Source: Gammaproteobacteria bacterium
Lineage (GTDB): Bacteria > Pseudomonadota > Gammaproteobacteria > GCA-001735895
Assembly (NCBI GenBank): GCA_003645435.1
Contig: QNFD01000139.1
Span: forward strand, 1 to 6,834
DNA: 6,834 nucleotides
Direction of reading: 5' to 3'
This document shows positions 1-6,130 of this stretch, piece after piece. The notes beneath the pieces are model-generated. The model ran no database searches. It was given only the letters and a program-made list of their open reading frames with translations, and was not told the origin of the DNA. Both the position numbers and the translations under genes were made by a program. Position 1 is the stretch's first letter. Every line of letters starts with the position of its first letter.

Positions 1-157
1 CAGGCCCGCTAATTGAATTAGTCGAAATACCGGCACCAATAGAAAAATGACGTGTTTCCAGCAATGGTTCGCTTTCGGCAGCAATTACCGGTGCTATGTA
101 AGTACTAGATAGCAAAATGAAAGATAAAGCAGCCAGATATTTTTGTGTATTACGCAT
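1..157 (-). CDS. Secreted, probably outer membrane beta-barrel protein (N-terminal part only)
   Basis: The reverse strand opens an uninterrupted frame at an ATG (155-157) that runs off the left edge after 52 codons, so the gene is partial. The N-terminus is a typical Sec signal peptide: a basic start (MRNTQKY), a hydrophobic core (LAALSFILLSS) and an Ala-rich cleavage region (PVIAA before ESEP). The mature part continues LLETRHFSIGAGISTNSISGP; the alternating short stretch FSIGAGIS resembles the first strand of small outer membrane beta-barrels, but too little remains to name a family. A ribosome binding site AAGGGA lies at 167-172, nine bases before the ATG, and supports this start. The gene is divergent from the PEP-CTERM gene at 551. 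The coding call is fairly safe; the beta-barrel assignment is an inference. Confidence 0.72.
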   Translation of the reverse strand, partial: MRNTQKYLAALSFILLSSTYIAPVIAAESEPLLETRHFSIGAGISTNSISGP

Positions 158-381
158 CGTTCCAAATCCCTTGTTATCGAACTCAATCTAGTTCGCGGGC
201 ATCTTAAACATAGTCGCCCCTACGATCAAGGCGGACTAGTGGGAGTTTGTCACATTCCAGTCAACGGGGGGATGCTAGCCTTTTATAATCCTGGGCCACT
301 CGTCGGCAGATCTTTATCACCGAATTAGAATCGGCGATTTACGACCCGTACTGCCCAAATTTCAAAAATTACCGACTTATA

Positions 382-396
382 ATCCCATTGTGGGAT
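382..396. promoter_or_regulatory. Operator-like inverted repeat ATCCCA-TTG-TGGGAT
   Basis: A perfect 6-bp inverted repeat with a 3-bp centre lies about 155 bp before the PEP-CTERM start. It resembles a second repeat at 439-450: both read AAT(A)CCCATT(G)TGGG. Two similar dyads upstream of one gene suggest binding sites for a dimeric regulator. No regulator gene is present in the window to pair with them, so this is inference from symmetry only. Confidence 0.35.
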
Positions 397-438
397 CGGG
401 TTCACACTTTGGATGATAACTAAGTCTCTGTTTTTAAT

Positions 439-450
439 ACCCATTTGGGT
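439..450. promoter_or_regulatory. Operator-like inverted repeat ACCCA-TT-TGGGT
   Basis: A perfect 5-bp inverted repeat with a 2-bp centre lies about 100 bp before the PEP-CTERM start, and is the partner of the dyad at 382-396. The two centres are about 55 bp apart, roughly five helical turns, which would place two bound dimers near the same DNA face. The TTGGGT hexamer at 445-450 could also be a poor -35 element, but no good -10 box follows at a normal distance. Confidence 0.33.
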
Positions 451-550
451 GATGCCGAGAGTAATAGACTACACTATTCTCTATTAACAAGATTACAAAT
501 TTTGGACAAGCAATAAATTGGTTTACTGATCCAATGAATTCCACGGAGGC

Positions 551-1180
551 ATGGAAGCAACAATAGGTTCATATGATATGAGAATACCAGTATTACATTT
601 CAGTATTATTCTAATCGCTGGTTTCAGCAACGTGGCTTCGGCGGCCCTGCTGGACTTTGACGATCAGAATAACCTGGGCGTTGGGCTTAGCCTCGAAAAG
701 CACTTTAAATGGGATGGCAGGGGTGGCGGGCATCTTTATGCTGGAAATTATACCAGGAATGACTTCATTTACTTTTCAGAAGAAACCTATGTCAACAGCT
801 TCGAGATGAATGGCCTGCCCTGGGAAGATGCTCGCACAAACACCTTCGGTTCAATCGCGATCGAAGCTTATGACATAGCCAACAGTCTTGTCTGGAATAG
901 TATAGTCGACCTCACCAGCAGTAGAACCTGGCAGGACTGGATTACTGTACCAGTTGAAATGGCGGGGATCAGTTCCCTAAAATTCCTGGCGCCGCAGTCG
1001 TTAAGCAAAAGTTACAAGTTTTGGCCGAGTATCGACAACCTGATAATCAACGAGCCTGTCAATACCGATATCAGTTTTCTAACCCAGGCTACCGTCAATC
1101 CGGTTCCTGTACCAGGCGCCGTGTGGCTATTTGGTTCCGCTATCGGACTGCTAGGCTGGATGCGCCGCTCCAGGAATTGA
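551..1180 (+). CDS. PEP-CTERM-type sorted surface protein
   Basis: A 209-aa exported protein with a C-terminal exosortase sorting signal. Near the N-terminus is a signal peptide (hydrophobic residues about 12-25, then VASA at 28-31 before ALLDFDD). The C-terminus has the three-part PEP-CTERM layout: VPVPGA (185-190), a hydrophobic span WLFGSAIGLLGW (192-203), and a basic tail RRSRN (205-209). The middle has no Cys and looks beta-rich; the stretch PSIDNLIINE before the sorting signal is typical of the jelly-roll-like cores often seen in this group. In known systems such proteins are cleaved by an exosortase (EpsH/XrtA type) and tied to exopolysaccharide production; no exosortase is in this window. 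Start choice is uncertain: GGAGG (545-549) sits only one base before the ATG at 551, while an in-frame ATG at 578 gives a cleaner signal peptide (MRIPVLHF) but has no good ribosome site. A strong terminator follows, so it is probably transcribed alone. Confidence 0.9.
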   Translation: MEATIGSYDMRIPVLHFSIILIAGFSNVASAALLDFDDQNNLGVGLSLEKHFKWDGRGGGHLYAGNYTRNDFIYFSEETYVNSFEMNGLPWEDARTNTFGSIAIEAYDIANSLVWNSIVDLTSSRTWQDWITVPVEMAGISSLKFLAPQSLSKSYKFWPSIDNLIINEPVNTDISFLTQATVNPVPVPGAVWLFGSAIGLLGWMRRSRN

Positions 1181-1206
1181 GATCCCAGGATAGTAAGAAC
1201 ATCACC

Positions 1207-1232
1207 AAACCGGCATTCAGCCGGTTTTTTTT
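1207..1232 (+). terminator. Rho-independent terminator of the PEP-CTERM gene
   Basis: AAACCGGC (1207-1214) pairs perfectly with GCCGGTTT (1220-1227) around the 5-base loop ATTCA, and a run of eight T (1225-1232) follows. It lies 26 bases after the stop codon at 1178-1180 and isolates this gene from the FHA gene downstream. Confidence 0.93.
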
Positions 1233-1290
1233 CCACTATACTTTCCCATTAAATGTTTCACTTTCTCTCGATTAACCCAGGAGATATTTC

Positions 1291-1635
1291 ATGGCTGTAT
1301 TGAATTTACTCGTAGACGACGTGGTGGTGAAAAGCTTCCCGCTGGAAAAGAGTGGTATCACCATCGGTCGTTCACCCGACTGCGATATTCAGATCGAGGA
1401 AAGTTCAGTCAGTAGCAAACATTCACGTATCGAAATGATACCCAACCCTATTGTCGCTGCCTTGACCGATATATTCATAGAAGACCTGGGTAGTATGAAT
1501 GGTACCTGGGTGAATGATGAACAGACCAGTCGGCAAATAATTCAAAACAAGGACCGTATTCGTATCGCCTTTACCGAGTTTGTATTAGTCACAGACGTGA
1601 GCGGTAATCTCGCTAAAACCACGGTAATGCTCTAG
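1291..1635 (+). CDS. Stand-alone FHA-domain protein
   Basis: A 114-aa cytoplasmic protein made almost entirely of one forkhead-associated (FHA) domain, a fold that binds phosphothreonine peptides and so reads Ser/Thr-kinase signalling. The signature residues are all visible: GR at 26-27 in ITIGRSPDCDI, SSKH at 41-44 in VSSKHSRIE, and the NG pair at 70-71 in LGSMNGTWVN. These are the family positions that contact the phosphopeptide, so the domain should be functional. There is no signal peptide, membrane span or second domain. The tail after the domain is short and ends KTTVML. The start is supported by AGGAGA at 1279-1284, six bases before the ATG. No Ser/Thr kinase, phosphatase or secretion-system gene is nearby, so the partner cannot be inferred. 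It follows a strong terminator and so should have its own promoter between 1233 and 1290, which I could not pin down. Confidence 0.92.
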   Translation: MAVLNLLVDDVVVKSFPLEKSGITIGRSPDCDIQIEESSVSSKHSRIEMIPNPIVAALTDIFIEDLGSMNGTWVNDEQTSRQIIQNKDRIRIAFTEFVLVTDVSGNLAKTTVML

Positions 1636-1643
1636 TCAGTTAA

Positions 1644-1662
1644 GGAGCCTTAGAGCGGCTCC
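1644..1662 (+). terminator. Hairpin after the FHA gene, possible weak terminator
   Basis: GGAGCC (1644-1649) and GGCTCC (1657-1662) form a perfect 6-bp stem with a 7-base loop, starting eight bases after the FHA stop codon. The downstream bases CCTCATTC contain no T run, so it is not a standard intrinsic terminator. It may be a weak terminator or an mRNA 3'-end stabiliser. Confidence 0.4.
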
Positions 1663-1697
1663 CTCATTCATTGCTACCCCGTTTATCTTAATTTTTC

Positions 1698-1720
1698 CCC
1701 ACTAGTGGGCGTTGTACGCC
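1698..1720. repeat. Palindrome CCCACTAGTGGG overlapping hairpin GGCGT-TGT-ACGCC
   Basis: A perfect 12-bp palindrome (1698-1709) shares its last two bases with a second perfect inverted repeat, GGCGT (1708-1712) and ACGCC (1716-1720) around TGT. Both sit between the FHA gene and the lipoprotein gene, about 85-105 bp before the latter's GTG start. This position suits an operator or a folded leader, but no promoter hexamers could be assigned with confidence. Confidence 0.4.
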
Positions 1721-1802
1721 TAATATTCGCCTGATCCCTGATATCTTGTCATAATCGATAGCTCTAGCGTCTGCCTGGGCACTGGAAACTGGAGAATCGC
1801 CT

Positions 1803-2642
1803 GTGTTCCGGAAAAAGCTATTACTGATATTCCTCGCCTTCCTGTTGACGGGATGCAGTAACACTTTTATCTATAATCAGCTGGACTGGCTGATTCCCTG
1901 GTATGTTGGTGATTACCTGGATCTCAATAGAACGCAAAAAAAATATTTCAAATCGGAGCTCCTGCCATTGCTGGACTGGCATCGAAAAGAGGAGTTGCAG
2001 AATTATCTGGTGTTTCTGGATCTGATCGAGTCAGATCTGGATAAATCGGTCACCGCCGCTGCTGTCAGTCGCTGGACAGATGAGTTAATCGCGGCCTATG
2101 ACCGGTTGAAACAGCACAGCATACCGGTGGCTTTCAATATTGGTGAGCAGATGAGCGACCTGCAGCTGAAATACTTTATGGAGGAAATGTACGAAACACA
2201 GGATGAGCTGGAGCAGGAATACCTGCCCCGTTCGGAAGCGGAATTCCGGGAGCAGACCTATGATAACTTTGAGGAGGGCGTCAGTGGATTTATGGGGCGA
2301 CTGGAGAAGTCACAACTGCACCGCTTACGGCAGGCCGCAGCAGATATTGTGCGCTTTGACGAGGCCTGGCTAGCTCAGCGACGTACCTGGTTAGAGCAGG
2401 GAGAAAAGCTGCTTGATCGGCACCCCGGCTGGCAGCAGGCCGCTCTGGATCTGCTGAATAATCGGGAACAGTTCGAATCACCGGCGTACAAGGCGGCTAA
2501 CCAGCATAATCAGCAGGTTATTTATTTGGCGCTGGCAGACGTCATTGAGGCACGCACGCAGAAACAGGATAAGCGGCTACGCAATGAAATTGCAGATTTT
2601 CGGCATGACATTAACAAACTGATCGCCCAGGGTCAGGAATGA
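1803..2642 (+). CDS. DUF6279 family lipoprotein
   Basis: A 279-aa lipoprotein. The N-terminus is a lipoprotein signal peptide: basic FRKK, hydrophobic LLLIFLAFL, and a lipobox LLTGC with the modified cysteine at residue 18. The residues after the cysteine (Ser-Asn) contain no inner-membrane retention Asp, so Lol sorting to the outer membrane is expected. The mature start, IYNQLDWLIPWYVGDYLDLN, followed by a segment ending LDWHRKEEL, is the hallmark I recognise as the DUF6279 family, whose function is unknown. The rest is strongly helical and charged with no further membrane span. The start is GTG (1803-1805) with GGAGA at 1791-1795, seven bases upstream; this start places the signal peptide correctly. 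The gene converges with folD, with 28 bp between stop codons and no visible terminator between them. The family call is from memory of the N-terminal motif. Confidence 0.88.
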   Translation: MFRKKLLLIFLAFLLTGCSNTFIYNQLDWLIPWYVGDYLDLNRTQKKYFKSELLPLLDWHRKEELQNYLVFLDLIESDLDKSVTAAAVSRWTDELIAAYDRLKQHSIPVAFNIGEQMSDLQLKYFMEEMYETQDELEQEYLPRSEAEFREQTYDNFEEGVSGFMGRLEKSQLHRLRQAAADIVRFDEAWLAQRRTWLEQGEKLLDRHPGWQQAALDLLNNREQFESPAYKAANQHNQQVIYLALADVIEARTQKQDKRLRNEIADFRHDINKLIAQGQE

Positions 2643-2670
2643 CGATACAGGTTTCTGCGGAGAGATATTC

Positions 2671-3549
2671 CTACTCCGGTACTTCAATCCCATTTAATCG
2701 GCAGGCCTGCTGCAGGGTATTATGCAGTAAGCAGGCAATGGTCATTGGACCAACGCCGCCGGGTACCGGTGTAATCGCGCCCGCCACCTCGCTCGCACTC
2801 GAAAACTCTACATCACCCACCAGCTTTGTAGTTCCGTCTTCTTTTTCGATCCGGTTGATGCCGACATCGATGACGGTGGCGCCCCGTTTAATCCAGTCGC
2901 CCTTGACCATTTCCGGACGGCCAACAGCGGCAACGAGAATATCAGCCTGACGGCATTCACCGGGTAAATCGCGCGTGCGCGAATGCGCTATGGTTACCGT
3001 GCAGCTCTCTGCCAACAACAAAGCCGCCATGGGCTTACCGACTATGTTGGAACGCCCGACAACAATCGCCTTCATACCCGATAAATCTCCGAGGTGATCC
3101 TTTAACATCATTATCGAACCCAGCGGCGTACAGGGTACGATACCCTTCGCCCCGGTAGACAGCCGGCCCACATTGGAAAGATGAAATCCATCGACATCCT
3201 TGTCCGCCGCAACCGAATTAATCACCGCTTCTTCATTGATATGATCGGGCAGGGGTAACTGCACGAGGATGCCGTGTACGGACGGATCATTATTCAACTG
3301 GTCGATTAACTTCAGCAGTTCATCTTCTCCAGTATCCGCGGAAAATTTGTGCTCATAGGAATTCATCCCGGCTTCGCTGGTTTGCTTGCCCTTGCTTCGC
3401 ACATACACCTGGCTTGCCGGATCTTCACCGACGAGAACCACGGCCAGTCCAGGTACCAGGGAATGGTCTCGTTTTAAAATTTCAACCTTGCGCGCGATTT
3501 CTGCCCGCAGGTTTGCCGAAAATGCCTTACCGTCAATTATGGTTGCCAC
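2671..3549 (-). CDS. folD: Bifunctional methylenetetrahydrofolate dehydrogenase / methenyltetrahydrofolate cyclohydrolase
   Basis: FolD interconverts 5,10-methylene-, 5,10-methenyl- and 10-formyl-tetrahydrofolate with NADP+, supplying one-carbon units for purine and formyl-methionine synthesis in the cytoplasm. At 292 aa it is full length (E. coli FolD is 288). Motifs in order: MATIIDGK start; GEDPAS then YVRSKGKQ, with catalytic Tyr49 and Lys53; VQLPLP with Gln97; KDVDGFH with Asp120; PCTP; the nucleotide-binding loop [13 protein letters not shown]; and [12 protein letters not shown] near the C-terminus. The start is GTG at 3547-3549 (reverse strand), with GGAGAG about ten bases upstream; the product then begins like known FolD proteins. 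It is apparently monocistronic. The wording [14 protein letters not shown] and the ending [16 protein letters not shown] look more like alphaproteobacterial FolD than E. coli or Pseudomonas FolD, which hints at transfer or at an unusual lineage. Confidence 0.97.
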   Translation of the reverse strand: MATIIDGKAFSANLRAEIARKVEILKRDHSLVPGLAVVLVGEDPASQVYVRSKGKQTSEAGMNSYEHKFSADTGEDELLKLIDQLNNDPSVHGILVQLPLPDHINEEAVINSVAADKDVDGFHLSNVGRLSTGAKGIVPCTPLGSIMMLKDHLGDLSGMKAIVVGRSNIVGKPMAALLLAESCTVTIAHSRTRDLPGECRQADILVAAVGRPEMVKGDWIKRGATVIDVGINRIEKEDGTTKLVGDVEFSSASEVAGAITPVPGGVGPMTIACLLHNTLQQACRLNGIEVPE

Positions 3550-3635
3550 TATTTACATACTCTCCACAAGAAGTTATTGATATTTATGGCCTTGTCAGCC
3601 ATTCAGTAAACTCGAACCATACCTGACATTTTACG

Positions 3636-3662
3636 AATATAGACCCGCTAAAAGATCGACAA
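3636..3662 (-). promoter_or_regulatory. Weak candidate sigma-70 promoter for folD
   Basis: On the reverse strand TTGTCG (3657-3662) and TATATT (3636-3641) are separated by 15 bp, shorter than the usual 17. The -10 box matches consensus at five of six bases and the -35 at four. The implied transcript would have a leader of about 80 bases before the GTG. It is weak and offered only because no better candidate is visible in 3550-3714. Confidence 0.22.
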
Positions 3663-3714
3663 AGCGACACACACTTAAACTGCACTAACACCATCATCGT
3701 TCTTCATTGTTTAA

Positions 3715-4209
3715 TTAATGGTTCAAGGTCAATGTAACACCGTCGCTATTTACAGGATTTGTTCCGATACTAAATACTGCGGCTTGCGGAGTTAAACTGG
3801 AATCAGCACCGCGAAATGCCACTTCATCACTCCGCAACTCGTGATACTCGACAATCGTTCCCTCCTGCGCAAATATCAACACCGTTAATAACCCGGAAGC
3901 TATTAGAGATTCACGTTCACCGCTAGCCCAATTCCATCCGAGGGGGCATTCCACGTTCCTTCTTTCAGGGTTAAAATTTTCGATGATCCTGACCCTGTCC
4001 CAAAAAAAATCGGTAAAATTCGCCAGTTTGAATTTTACGCTTGCGTCGGCTGAATGTAATGACTCATTTAGCGATGTGCGAAATTGTTTATTATTTGCAC
4101 ACTTCGTGTAAATGTCCCAGTAATAAAGCGACATAACCAATACCACGATCAGCGGCACGATATACACGATCGGCCGAGTAGGCAAAACTGAGAGCGCATT
4201 TTTTATCAT
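3715..4209 (-). CDS. Single-span membrane-anchored protein of unknown function
   Basis: A 164-aa protein I cannot name. Residues about 13-31 (PIVYIVPLIVVLVMSLYYW) form one hydrophobic span near the N-terminus, acting as an uncleaved anchor or signal; Arg12 before it and the layout suggest the remainder is periplasmic. The core motif FTDFFWDRVRIIENFNP (65-81) followed by LGWNW (90-94) resembles a pattern I have seen in many short uncharacterised bacterial envelope proteins (roughly F-x-x-F-x-W-D-x-V, aromatic-Pro, then L-G-x-x-W). Two cysteines (37 and 88) lie outside the span and could pair. The start is well supported: AGGAGT (4215-4220) sits five bases before the ATG. The gene lies beyond the terminator of the transporter unit, so it is probably separately transcribed, and no terminator is visible after it. 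Function unknown; membrane anchoring is likely. Confidence 0.83.
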   Translation of the reverse strand: MIKNALSVLPTRPIVYIVPLIVVLVMSLYYWDIYTKCANNKQFRTSLNESLHSADASVKFKLANFTDFFWDRVRIIENFNPERRNVECPLGWNWASGERESLIASGLLTVLIFAQEGTIVEYHELRSDEVAFRGADSSLTPQAAVFSIGTNPVNSDGVTLTLNH

Positions 4210-4314
4210 GGCAAACTCCTGTCAATAAATCGTCAGAACACGAATATATATTTATGCGATCAATTTAGGCACGAGCTTAGCCTCTGTTACAGGACTCACT
4301 CGACGATACAAATG

Positions 4315-4344
4315 AAAAACCCCTTCGATCAGGAATCGAAGGGG
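4315..4344 (-). terminator. Rho-independent terminator of the ammonium transporter unit
   Basis: CCCCTTCGAT (4320-4329) and ATCGAAGGGG (4335-4344) form a perfect 10-bp stem with a 5-base loop. Read leftward it is followed by five T (complement of 4315-4319) and then a T-rich stretch. It lies about 40 bases past the stop of the 82-aa gene and about 105 bp before the next leftward gene, cleanly separating the two units. Confidence 0.93.
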
Positions 4345-4381
4345 CCTCATTACAACATGCTACGAAGGCTACTACAGGTCT

Positions 4382-4630
4382 TTATCGCCCTACAGTGTCC
4401 TTCATTTCCCTGGTCGCCTCATCATCGAGTACCTTTCCGGGGCCACCCTGTTTATTGATGTTTTCAATATCCTCCTTAAATTCGGCGGATTCCTTCTTGA
4501 GCTGCCAGATATGCCAGCCAATCCAGAAAGCAAACCCCGCGATTGTCAGTAACATTTCTGTTCCAACGAAAGGGTAGATCGGGCCGAATGTATCTATATT
4601 GAGCCAGTTATCAACTAATCCAGTAGACAT
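4382..4630 (-). CDS. Small single-span membrane protein encoded behind the ammonium transporter
   Basis: An 82-aa protein with no function I recognise. It has a short polar/aromatic N-terminus (MSTGLVDNWLNID), one strong membrane span at about residues 21-42 (FVGTEMLLTIAGFAFWIGWHIW), then a cytoplasmic-looking charged tail starting QLKKE, rich in Lys, Glu and Asp and probably amphipathic helix. The positive LKK just after the span predicts N-out/C-in topology. The start is firm: AGGAGA (4638-4643) lies seven bases before the ATG. The gene begins 43 bp after the transporter stop with no terminator between and is followed by a strong terminator, so the two are very likely co-transcribed. The position and size suggest an accessory subunit, stabiliser or regulator of the transporter; this is guilt by association only. 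Confidence 0.85.
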   Translation of the reverse strand: MSTGLVDNWLNIDTFGPIYPFVGTEMLLTIAGFAFWIGWHIWQLKKESAEFKEDIENINKQGGPGKVLDDEATREMKDTVGR

Positions 4631-4673
4631 AGTATTTTCTCCTAATGTAATTCATTTATCGATGTAATCAAAT

Positions 4674-6086
4674 TCAGGCGCTGCCATTGGCTTCTGCACG
4701 TATCGCTAGTGCAACCTCTTCAGCTTCCATCGCACGTATGGATTCGTGGTTGATATCCAGACCGACCATTTCAATTTCACGCGGAATACGCAGCATGCCA
4801 AAACTGTGCAGTATCTTCGATACGATCAACGCCGGGAAGAAACCCAGTACGAAGAACATGATCAAGGCACCGATAAAGTTGCCCCATGGAGAGATGGTCG
4901 CATAGCCCTCAAACGGTGAGGACGGATAACCCCAGAGCATGAAGCCAGCCATAACGACCCCGTAAAAACCAGCGTAACCGTGTACCGCAACTGCACCGAC
5001 GGCGTCGTCGATCTTGAACTTGGCTTCTACCCAGTAATGCATCTTGTAAGCAAGGAATGCACCGCCGCCGCCAATCAGCATGGCCTGGATCGGGTGATAC
5101 AGGTCATTACCCGAGGAGGCGCCAATGACACCGGCCAGACCGCCCGAATATGTCCAGAACGCGTCACCATTCGAAACGATATAAGCCACCATCAAACCGC
5201 CCGACAGGGACATCAGAAAGTTAAACGTAATCGCGGAAAGCGTAGTTGGTTGCAAATAAATATTAGTGGCGCTGAAGAAGGTCTTGCCTGCCACATCCAG
5301 CATGGCGGGACCATATACATCGATTATCGGGATATTACAGGCCACGTAGAAGCCCCAGAAACCGGTATAGATGAGGAACAGCCCTATCGTTACCAGCCAC
5401 GGGTTATGCGGATTGATATTTCTCGGCGTACCGTCTGCACGGAACTTACCGATGCGCGGACCCAACACCAATAATACACCCAGTGCAAAACCACCGGCTA
5501 TTGCATGAATAACACCGGACGCATAGGCGTCGTGATAACCCAGCTTTTGAACCATCCAGCCATTCCATGACCAGCCCCACGATGCGTCGATGATCCAGGT
5601 AAATGAACCGATGACAACGGCCAGTATCCAGAAAGCACTGGGACGAATACGCTCGATTACGGCACCCGATACGATGGAAGCGGCAGTCCAGGAGAACAAC
5701 AGGAAGGCGGCCCAGAACACACCGTTAATTCGCGCCCAGAAAGCGGTATCATCAGAGGTCAGGGTATCCTGTATTGGTGCACCGCCCATGTGCGTACCCA
5801 TCAGCTCGCTCCAGGGTGTTGCAAATGGCGCTGCTACCAGATCACCAATAATCCAGGGACCATTAACGAAAGCAAAATAGATCCACCAGCCGAAGAAGAA
5901 GAAAGTAATAGTCACCAGTGGGATTAACATGGTGTTCTTCATCAAGGTGTGCGTATGGTTTTTGTATCGTGAGGCTCCCACCTCGTACATACAGAAACCG
6001 ACGTGTATGAGAAACATAAACACGACAGTCACCCAATAATAAAACTCGGTAAATATTATACCGAGCGCGGTAAGTTCATTATCCAT
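4674..6086 (-). CDS. amt: Amt/MEP/Rh-family ammonium transporter, divergent form
   Basis: A 470-aa polytopic inner membrane protein, longer than E. coli AmtB (428-aa precursor), expected to form a trimer moving ammonium/ammonia into the cell. About eleven hydrophobic spans can be read and there is no cleavable signal. Family landmarks: SGAVIERIR (140-148); W174; D186 and H194 in DAYASGVIH; F246 in FWGFY; and H369 in VAVHGYAGFYG, so the twin pore histidines and the structural Asp are kept. The cytoplasmic tail retains a GLD motif (IEMVGLDINHES). Departures, from an ungapped alignment by eye: the signature DFAGG is DAYASG, the outer gate Phe107 of E. coli falls at A127, and the recruitment-site Ser219 falls at C250. 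The start is supported by GAGGG (5' end of the site on the reverse strand at 6099) eight bases before the ATG. No glnK lies beside it; an 82-aa membrane protein follows instead. Family membership is certain; the substrate is inferred from the family. Confidence 0.94.
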   Translation of the reverse strand: MDNELTALGIIFTEFYYWVTVVFMFLIHVGFCMYEVGASRYKNHTHTLMKNTMLIPLVTITFFFFGWWIYFAFVNGPWIIGDLVAAPFATPWSELMGTHMGGAPIQDTLTSDDTAFWARINGVFWAAFLLFSWTAASIVSGAVIERIRPSAFWILAVVIGSFTWIIDASWGWSWNGWMVQKLGYHDAYASGVIHAIAGGFALGVLLVLGPRIGKFRADGTPRNINPHNPWLVTIGLFLIYTGFWGFYVACNIPIIDVYGPAMLDVAGKTFFSATNIYLQPTTLSAITFNFLMSLSGGLMVAYIVSNGDAFWTYSGGLAGVIGASSGNDLYHPIQAMLIGGGGAFLAYKMHYWVEAKFKIDDAVGAVAVHGYAGFYGVVMAGFMLWGYPSSPFEGYATISPWGNFIGALIMFFVLGFFPALIVSKILHSFGMLRIPREIEMVGLDINHESIRAMEAEEVALAIRAEANGSA

Positions 6087-6130
6087 CCTCTTAACCCTCT
6101 CTTTTAAGTGTGTTTTAACATCTTTTTATA

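Larger units (their letters stand above)
158..550. other. Divergent intergenic region without a credible gene
   Basis: This 393-bp spacer separates the leftward secreted-protein gene from the rightward PEP-CTERM gene, so it should hold promoters for both. An open frame on the plus strand (143-328, TTG start) has no ribosome binding site, a low-complexity random-looking product and overlaps the neighbouring gene, so I do not call it. Visible structure: an imperfect long hairpin arm pair CTAGTTCGC (188-196) and GCGGACTAG (231-239), and two operator-like inverted repeats at 382-396 and 439-450. I found no convincing sigma-70 or sigma-54 promoter by eye in either direction. Confidence 0.6.

Noticed and set aside
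235..243. ACTAGTGGG shared with the palindrome at 1701-1709
   Set aside because: A single 9-mer match in a window this size, without symmetry at the first copy, is not enough to call a repeat family.
143..328. Open frame of 61 codons on the plus strand
   Set aside because: TTG start, no ribosome site, overlaps the start of the leftward secreted-protein gene and has a random-looking product.
1012..1275. Two open frames overlapping the end of the PEP-CTERM gene
   Set aside because: They run through the PEP-CTERM sorting signal and the terminator and lack ribosome sites.
2643..2670. Bidirectional terminator between the lipoprotein and folD genes
   Set aside because: The 28-bp gap contains no inverted repeat or T run; termination there is not visible.
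2639..2950. Plus-strand open frame overlapping the end of the lipoprotein gene
   Set aside because: It lies antisense inside folD, which is certain, and its product shows no recognisable features.
3586..3602. ATGGC-N7-GCCAT inverted repeat in the folD leader
   Set aside because: Only five pairs and no supporting context; expected by chance.
4980..5474. Plus-strand open frame of 164 codons
   Set aside because: Antisense shadow of the transporter gene; the transporter frame has clear family motifs across the same bases.
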